A stretch of 5,303 nucleotides of DNA from Oscillospiraceae bacterium (lineage in GTDB: Bacteria > Bacillota > Clostridia > Oscillospirales > Oscillospiraceae), in contig JAJPXI010000147.1 in the NCBI GenBank assembly GCA_021205585.1, forward strand, positions 1-5,303. The letters run 5' to 3'. The position numbers and the translations under genes are program-made. The notes beneath the pieces were generated by a model that had not been told where the DNA came from, made no database searches, and saw only the letters and a program-made list of their open reading frames with translations. Below, piece by piece: positions 5,253-5,303 of this stretch; position 1 is the first letter of the stretch; each line of letters begins with the position of its first letter.

Positions 5253-5303
5253 GGAAGCACTGATTAAATGCGCCTGCGGCGGCTGGCGGAACTTTTCCGC
5301 CAA
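5249..5303. mobile_element. Possible end of an IS5-like or miniature repeat element (partial)
   Basis: TTAG (5249-5252), which includes the capA stop codon TAG, is followed at once by GGAAGCACTGATTAAA (5253-5268) and then by a hairpin-rich GC stretch to the window edge. IS5-group elements typically duplicate a four-base YTAR target and begin with GGAAG; IS5 itself begins GGAAGGTGCGAATAAG. The resemblance is suggestive only. The matching inverted end and second TTAG would lie outside the window. It may equally be an ordinary intergenic repeat. Confidence 0.3.
5284..5302. repeat. Perfect 8-bp hairpin downstream of capA
   Basis: TGGCGGAA (5284-5291), a three-base CTT loop and TTCCGCCA (5295-5302) form a perfect stem of eight pairs. 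It begins 32 bases after the capA stop. No T-run is visible on either strand before the window ends, so a terminator role is possible but unproven. The hairpin may instead be part of the repeat element suspected here. Confidence 0.7.

Noticed and set aside
3819..5303. Open frame of 494 codons on the minus strand, antisense to the capA-like gene
   Set aside because: It mirrors the codon bias of the capA-like gene, has no recognisable domain, and runs across both divergent promoters.

Overview
The window is GC-rich and looks like chromosomal core DNA from a Gram-positive bacterium of the class Clostridia. An Oscillospiraceae-type gut anaerobe is my best guess. Three things support this: a tRNA-responsive T-box leader in front of ileS, two near-consensus sigma-A promoters, and the gene order ileS-lspA-rluD, which is familiar in Firmicutes. 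The family-level placement rests on GC content and protein style only; no database search was possible.

Layout. On the minus strand, reading right to left, there is one transcription unit. A sigma-A promoter (-35 at 3846-3851, -10 at 3823-3828) drives a leader of about 280 nt (about 3816 to 3538). The leader has the full anatomy of an isoleucine T-box: kink-turn, specifier loop with AUC, AGAGAG apical module, possible pseudoknotted stem II, stem III, UGGU-containing T-box and intrinsic terminator. It is followed by ileS (isoleucyl-tRNA synthetase, 686-3481), lspA (lipoprotein signal peptidase, 178-684) and the first 65 codons of an RluD-family pseudouridine synthase gene (196 down to 1, cut by the window edge). 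The genes are packed tightly: one base separates the ileS stop from the lspA start, and lspA overlaps the rluD-like gene by 19 bases. One tRNA-Ile-sensing switch therefore probably controls all three.

On the plus strand, a second sigma-A promoter (3894-3923) faces away from the first. It drives a CapA/PgsA-type metallophosphatase-fold lipoprotein (3960-5252). The two -35 boxes lie in 9-bp arms of an inverted repeat. The CapA protein has a lipoprotein signal sequence, which LspA encoded next door would be expected to cleave, then a short acidic Gln/Glu/Ser repeat linker and the CapA domain.

The last ~50 bases (5249-5303) look like the edge of a repeat or IS5-like miniature element. A TTAG that overlaps the capA stop codon is followed by an end-like sequence and a perfect 8-bp hairpin. 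This is the least ordinary part of the window, but its other end lies outside. I found no RNA genes other than the leader, no CRISPR array, and no clearly undescribed system.
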